Below are positions 22,987-26,394 of a stretch of DNA of 26,394 bases, piece by piece. The position numbers were made by a program, and so were the translations under genes. Position 1 is the first letter of the stretch, and every line of letters starts with the position of its first letter. Source of the stretch: JAYOFM01 sp038117225 (lineage in GTDB: Bacteria > Pseudomonadota > Alphaproteobacteria > Rhodospirillales > Casp-alpha2); the NCBI GenBank assembly GCA_038117225.1, contig JAYOFM010000044.1, forward strand, positions 1-26,394, written 5' to 3'. The notes under the pieces are model-generated. The model was given only the letters and a program-made list of their open reading frames with translations, searched no databases and was not told the origin of the DNA.

Positions 22987-24069
22987 TCAGCCGGTTGCCG
23001 CCTGTTCGCCTACCGCCGCATCGTCGGCGATGACCGTGTCCGCGCGGTCTTCGCCGTCGAGCAGTTTCGCGCAATCGCTCTTGATGCCATCGTTGAAGCG
23101 ATTGACCATCAATTCGTGAGCGACCCGGATGGCGTTGGAAAATCCGAAGCCGTCGGTGCTGCCGTGGCTCTTGATACAGATGCCGTTGAGGCCGACGAAC
23201 ATGGCGCCGTTATAGCGTCTCGGGTCCATGCGGGCCTTGAACCGCGACAGCGCCGGCCGCGCCATCAGGGCACCGACCTTCGCCAGCAGAGATGACGTGA
23301 AGGCATCCTTCAGCGCGGAGCCGAGGAGTTTCGCGGTACCTTCGGCGGTTTTTAGCGCGATGTTTCCGGTAAAGCCGTCGGTGACCACGACATCCACCGT
23401 CCCCTTGCCGATATCGTCGCCCTCGACGAAGCCGTAAAACTTGATCGGCAAATTCGATGTTTGCAGGCGGGATGCAGCCTCGCGCACGGCATCATTGCCC
23501 TTCAGATCCTCGACTCCGACATTCAGCAGGCCAACGGACGGATGATCGAGGTTCAAGACATTGCGCGCGAAGACTTCACCCATGACGGCAAACTGCACGA
23601 GATTATCCGCGTCGCAGGTAATATTGGCGCCCAGATCAAGCATCACGCTTTCACCACGCATGGTCGGGAAATAGGTCGCGATGGCGGGCCGGTCGATGCC
23701 CGGCAGGGTCTTCAGAACGAATTTGGCCATCGCCATGAGCGCGCCGGTATTGCCGGCGGAAATTATGCCATCGGCGGTGCCGTCGCCGACGGCGTTGATG
23801 GCAAGACGCATGCTCGAATTGCGGCCCTTGCGTAGGGCGTTCGATGGCTTCTCGTCGTTCGTCACGACATCGGGCGTGTGGCGGACTTCACAAGCATCCC
23901 GCGCCTGCGGATGATCCTCCAACAGCGCGTTAATACGCGCGCCGTCCCCGAACAGGATGAAACGTGCGTCGGGCAGCTGCTTGAGGGCGATCTCGATACC
24001 TTCGATGATCATGTCCGGCGCGTTGTCGCCGCCCATGGCATCAATGGACAAGGTCAATGGTTTCGACAC
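22987..24069 (-). CDS. plsX: phosphate acyltransferase PlsX
   Basis: The 360-residue protein makes acyl-phosphate from acyl-ACP, the first step of the PlsX/PlsY route to phosphatidic acid. Motifs include the opening LSIDAMGGDNAP, SAGNTGALMAMA, the DLGANITCDADNLVQFA stretch and VTDGFTGNIALKTAEG. The start codon is GTG at 24069. It lies 83 bases downstream of rpmF in the conserved rpmF-plsX-fabH order. A 30-residue C-terminal extension past the usual end is Ala- and Asp-rich. Confidence 0.96.
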   Translation of the reverse strand: MSKPLTLSIDAMGGDNAPDMIIEGIEIALKQLPDARFILFGDGARINALLEDHPQARDACEVRHTPDVVTNDEKPSNALRKGRNSSMRLAINAVGDGTADGIISAGNTGALMAMAKFVLKTLPGIDRPAIATYFPTMRGESVMLDLGANITCDADNLVQFAVMGEVFARNVLNLDHPSVGLLNVGVEDLKGNDAVREAASRLQTSNLPIKFYGFVEGDDIGKGTVDVVVTDGFTGNIALKTAEGTAKLLGSALKDAFTSSLLAKVGALMARPALSRFKARMDPRRYNGAMFVGLNGICIKSHGSTDGFGFSNAIRVAHELMVNRFNDGIKSDCAKLLDGEDRADTVIADDAAVGEQAATG

Positions 24070-24152
24070 GGCTCCGATTCCCTCCTCCGGTCAGAGGTTC
24101 GGTGCAAAAGACTGTGACAAATAATAGGGGCCGGGAACGGCTATGGGAAGGG

Positions 24153-24338
24153 TCAGGCCGCGTCCTGTGCGTCTGTGATCTCACGATCACCATAGTGACC
24201 ACAAGCGCTGCACACGTGGTGAGAGCGCTTCAGTTCGCCGCAATTCGAACACTCAACGGCATTCACCACCTTAAGACCGTCGTGAGCGCGGCGGTTGTTA
24301 CGGCGCGACTTGCTAACCTTATTTTGTTGGACGGCCAT
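24153..24338 (-). CDS. rpmF: 50S ribosomal protein L32
   Basis: The 61-residue protein starts MAVQQNKVSKSRRNNRRAH, the typical basic L32 N-terminus, and carries a zinc-ribbon pattern with CSNC and CSAC. It heads the rpmF-plsX-fabH-ihfA-merR set. A GAAGGG sequence lies before the ATG. Confidence 0.97.
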   Translation of the reverse strand: MAVQQNKVSKSRRNNRRAHDGLKVVNAVECSNCGELKRSHHVCSACGHYGDREITDAQDAA

Positions 24339-24380
24339 GGAGAAACCCTTCTATCTCGCATCATGCATGAAGCGCGGTTG

Positions 24381-24408
24381 TTTATAGGAAATCCGGGGCC
24401 TGGGCAAG
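24381..24408 (-). promoter_or_regulatory. candidate promoter of rpmF-plsX-fabH-ihfA-merR
   Basis: On the minus strand CTTGCC (24408-24403; TTGCCC if shifted one base) and TATAAA (24386-24381) are separated by 16 bases. The start would fall about 35 bases before the rpmF ATG. The -10 matches 5 of 6. Confidence 0.5.
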
Positions 24409-24457
24409 CTGATTTCCGACAATTCCGGGCGGCGAGACCTGTTTGGTCACGACGACT

Positions 24458-25033
24458 TTAGCCGTCGTCCCGTTTCAATTGCCGCAAAACGGCGAATGGG
24501 CTCGGTGGGGTATCATCCTCCGGCGCCGCGCCGTCGCCAATGATGACGGAACCGGCCGCGTCACGCGGCGCGTCTGGCGCGAAAACGGCGCCCGGCTTGT
24601 GCGCGAACGGATCAATCCGTAGGGCCAGTTCCTCGGACACGGCTTCACCGATATCAATACGGCCGTCGATGATCGGGTCCGGTGGGTCGTCCTCATCCGG
24701 GTCCATATCCGGATTGGTGGTTGGGTGATAATCCCGCTCGGAAATGAAATCTCGGGTAAACGCGAAAGCGTCATCATGTTCGAACGGCTCTCCCGTCACC
24801 GAGCAGGTTTGGCATAACCGGGCTTTGACCTCAGCCGCGAGCCGCACCCGATTTTTCGATTGCCGGGTCAGTGTAAAGGCGGCGCTCAGGTGCTCGAGAT
24901 CGTCTAATTCCAGGCGCCTGGCCAGTGCCTGTCGCTCTGCCGGGGTTGCCTCGATGGTCGCCGTGTAGGGATGATCACCCAGACTATCGGCGGCCTGCAG
25001 GCGCGAAAATTCGACTGGCGTGGTATCCTTCAT
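24458..25033 (-). CDS. DUF177 (YceD-like) protein, probable 23S rRNA accumulation factor
   Basis: The 191-residue protein belongs to the DUF177/YceD family nearly always encoded next to rpmF. The conserved core is visible: VRLAAEVKARLCQTCSVTGEPFEHD with the Cys pair, and a downstream acidic stretch DEDDPPDPIIDGRIDIGEAVSEELALRIDPFAHKPGA, including the family signature DGRIDIGEAVSEELAL. YceD has been linked to 23S rRNA accumulation. The ATG overlaps the stop of the upstream CBP3-type gene by four bases (ATGA), so the two are translationally coupled. The gene ends 119 bases before rpmF, whose promoter lies in between. Confidence 0.88.
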   Translation of the reverse strand: MKDTTPVEFSRLQAADSLGDHPYTATIEATPAERQALARRLELDDLEHLSAAFTLTRQSKNRVRLAAEVKARLCQTCSVTGEPFEHDDAFAFTRDFISERDYHPTTNPDMDPDEDDPPDPIIDGRIDIGEAVSEELALRIDPFAHKPGAVFAPDAPRDAAGSVIIGDGAAPEDDTPPSPFAVLRQLKRDDG

Positions 25034-25596
25034 GACGTTGCGGCCTTCCTATCCGGATGGTCCGCGGCCGCGGCGAAACGTGGCTGGCCATTGGTCACGA
25101 TGTCCAGGGCGGTGGCGTCAAGCGCGGCGATGCTACGACGGGCGTATGCCGCCAGGGCAATGACGTCGTCCCGCGGACCGGGAACGCCACGATATATGTT
25201 ACGCGCTATTGCATCGGCCAGGGCGACGTCATCCTCGGCGTCAAGTGCTTCATCATAGCGTGCCACGCGGCCGAAGAAGCCCTCCGCGAGTTTGCGGATT
25301 CGTTTGCCGACTGCCAAGTCACCGACACCCATTTCGCGTAGGTTTTCGTCCAGGTCCATGAACATCAGATCGAACAGTTTCTGCGAGAACTCGCTCGCGG
25401 CCTTCCCTTCGTCGCGTAGTCGGCGCATCACCATGTAGGCGTGAAACGCGACCATCTCGAAACGTGAGTCGGGCGTGTCCGGAACGCCGAGATGGCTGTA
25501 AAACCAGGGCTCGCGCGCCTGCAGAACGATGGCCTCGTAGGCATCGCGCACCGGGCCGATCAATGGTGAGGCGCGAAAGGGGTTGCGAAATTTCAT
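25030..25596 (-). CDS. ubiquinol-cytochrome c chaperone family protein (CBP3-like)
   Basis: From ATG 25596 the protein has 188 residues. The core WFYSHLGVPDTPDSRFEMVAF, HAYMVMRRLRDEG, SQKLFDLMFMDLDENLREMGVGD and VGKRIRKLAEGFFGRV is the CBP3/UQCC1 chaperone domain, which in mitochondria assists cytochrome b assembly into the bc1 complex. In alphaproteobacteria it is usually encoded, as here, upstream of DUF177. The frame stays open to 25638, but the ATG at 25596 gives MKFRNPF, the expected N-terminus. It is divergent from bamE. Confidence 0.88.
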   Translation of the reverse strand: MKFRNPFRASPLIGPVRDAYEAIVLQAREPWFYSHLGVPDTPDSRFEMVAFHAYMVMRRLRDEGKAASEFSQKLFDLMFMDLDENLREMGVGDLAVGKRIRKLAEGFFGRVARYDEALDAEDDVALADAIARNIYRGVPGPRDDVIALAAYARRSIAALDATALDIVTNGQPRFAAAADHPDRKAATS

Positions 25597-25631
25597 GGTT
25601 CTACATCTTCCAGCGTGACCTGGCGCGTCCG

Positions 25632-25669
25632 TTGACATTCTTGACAGCGAGCGGCAGACTCGGGATCAA
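25632..25669 (+). promoter_or_regulatory. candidate promoter of bamE
   Basis: Two perfect TTGACA hexamers (25632-25637 and 25641-25646) lie in tandem. The second is 17 bases from GATCAA (25664-25669), a weak -10. The start would be about 40 bases before the bamE ATG. Confidence 0.35.
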
Positions 25670-25710
25670 CCTGTCCCCATCAGTCAACGTGTCAACGAGG
25701 CCTCAATAGG

Positions 25711-26196
25711 ATGCGCGGATCGGCCTTCACAAGGAAAATCTCGCCCCGGGTCCCGCGTGCGGTCGTTCGTGCGGCGTTTTTGGCGCTGTTGACGGTCTCG
25801 GTCGCCGCATGTGAGGGCCGCGTCGCGGCGCGCGGAAATCAGCCGGATCAAGAACGAATAGCGGAAATAAAAGTCGGAGAAATGAACCGCGATGAGGTGG
25901 CGGAAATTCTCGGCACGCCGTCGACGGTGACGGTCTTTGGCGACGAAGCCTGGTTCTACGTCAGTGAATTGACCGAAACCATCGGATTTCTGGCGCCGAA
26001 GATTCATGATCGCAAGGTCGTCATCGTCAGTTTTGATAAGAGAGGCGTCGTCAAGGGCGTCCAGACCAAGGGGCTGGAAGCGGCGGTCGCCGTCGCGCCG
26101 GTGGAACGCAAGACGCCCACCGTCGGCAAGGAACTGACGATTCTTGAGCAGCTGGTCGGCAACTTCAATAAACTGAGAAACAAGCAAGAGAAGTAG
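25711..26196 (+). CDS. bamE: outer-membrane assembly lipoprotein BamE (SmpA/OmlA family)
   Basis: The 161-residue protein begins with a long lipoprotein signal ending at lipobox VAAC, with lipidated Cys34. The mature part has the BamE core: IKVGEMNRDEVAEILGTPSTVTVFGDEAWFYVSE, where the MNRDEVAEILGTP helix and FGDEAWFYV strand are typical, then VVIVSFDKRGVVKG. BamE is a periplasm-facing outer-membrane component of the BAM complex that folds beta-barrel proteins. A GAGG ribosome-binding site lies about ten bases upstream. The C-terminal helix (ELTILEQLVGNFNKLRN) is characteristic of the alphaproteobacterial OmlA type. It is convergent with hppA. Confidence 0.93.
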   Translation: MRGSAFTRKISPRVPRAVVRAAFLALLTVSVAACEGRVAARGNQPDQERIAEIKVGEMNRDEVAEILGTPSTVTVFGDEAWFYVSELTETIGFLAPKIHDRKVVIVSFDKRGVVKGVQTKGLEAAVAVAPVERKTPTVGKELTILEQLVGNFNKLRNKQEK

Positions 26197-26241
26197 CCAA
26201 TCCCCGACCACGCCGGTCGATAATCCGCGGCGCGCAAACGA

Positions 26242-26280
26242 AAGCCCCGGCCGAAAATGCGGCCGGGGCTTCGTTTTCGT
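26242..26280. terminator. terminator between convergent bamE and hppA
   Basis: AAGCCCCGGCC (26242-26252) pairs perfectly over 11 bases with GGCCGGGGCTT (26261-26271) around an eight-base loop. It is followed by CGTTTTCGT on the plus strand and preceded by short A-rich sequence, giving some activity in the other direction. Confidence 0.85.
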
Positions 26281-26295
26281 GGTTCGCGATGTGTG

Positions 26296-26394
26296 TCAGG
26301 CGGCGAGCATGGCCAGCAACAGCAACGCGACGATGTTGATGATCTTGATCATCGGGTTGATGGCCGGACCGGCGGTGTCCTTGTAGGGATCACC
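26296..26394 (-). CDS. hppA: proton-translocating pyrophosphatase, C-terminal end (partial)
   Basis: The minus strand reads GDPYKDTAGPAINPMIKIIN and then the hydrophobic end IVALLLLAMLAA, with TGA at 26298-26296. This is the highly conserved C-terminus of membrane-bound H+-pumping pyrophosphatases, in which GDPYKDTAGPA(I/L)NP lies in the last catalytic loop and the protein ends in the final membrane helix. Only 32 residues are inside the window; the rest lies beyond the right edge. The enzyme couples pyrophosphate hydrolysis to proton transport across the inner membrane. Confidence 0.95.
   Translation of the reverse strand, partial: GDPYKDTAGPAINPMIKIINIVALLLLAMLAA

Noticed and set aside
24446..24466. 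GACGAC/GTCGTC hairpin at the DUF177 stop codon as an intrinsic terminator
   Set aside because: No T run follows the stem on the minus strand; the rpmF promoter lies just after it.
1..26394. CRISPR arrays, insertion sequences, prophage or defence genes
   Set aside because: No regular repeats, transposase, integrase or known defence domains were seen on either strand.

Overview
This is a GC-rich chromosomal window from an alphaproteobacterium, most likely Rhodospirillales-like. Supporting signs are the fused ispDF gene, the dusB-ntrB-ntrC-ntrY-ntrX-trkA-hfq-hflX order, a CBP3-type cytochrome bc1 chaperone next to a DUF177-rpmF-plsX-fabH-ihfA-merR cluster, and the end of a proton-pumping pyrophosphatase gene. 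Two 10-N gaps (466-475 and 21187-21196) show it is a draft scaffold. Both gaps fall inside genes.

Left part (1-4160): the 3' end of mazG; an uncharacterised lipoprotein gene broken by a gap; a class II aldolase gene with an in-frame TAA (pseudogene or sequence error); a bidirectional terminator; then, on the minus strand, a beta-hydroxyacid dehydrogenase, an inositol-monophosphatase-like enzyme and a small protein with a ribbon-helix-helix-like layout. The same palindrome, TCTACTAGTAGA, lies in the leader of the lipoprotein gene and over the predicted transcription start of the small-protein gene.

Central part (4160-17020, minus strand): a long, tightly packed series that reads in transcription order ccsA-like membrane protein, dusB, ntrB, ntrC, ntrY, ntrX, trkA, D-amino-acid aminotransferase, HAD phosphatase, hfq, hflX. 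Many junctions overlap by 1-4 bases, so translation is probably coupled. The content joins nitrogen sensing (NtrBC, NtrYX), tRNA dihydrouridylation, potassium uptake control and RNA regulation (Hfq).

Right part (17020-26394): ispDF (isoprenoid precursor synthesis), a receiver-like protein lacking the phospho-accepting aspartate, cutA, a small uncharacterised gene, a [2Fe-2S] thioredoxin-like protein, a probable small-RNA unit (perfect TGTGA-N6-TCACA site, pyrimidine-rich RNA, strong terminator) and tRNA-Pro(GGG). These are followed by the minus-strand lipid/ribosome cluster cbp3-DUF177, rpmF-plsX-fabH-ihfA-merR, then bamE on the plus strand, which converges on hppA across a shared terminator.

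Most of the window is ordinary housekeeping DNA. I see no defence system, transposon, prophage or CRISPR. The items most worth a second look are the shared palindrome with its candidate regulator, the orphan small-RNA unit, the aldolase nonsense codon, the misframed merR end across the gap, and the degenerate receiver protein. No stretch longer than about 300 bases lacks a gene.
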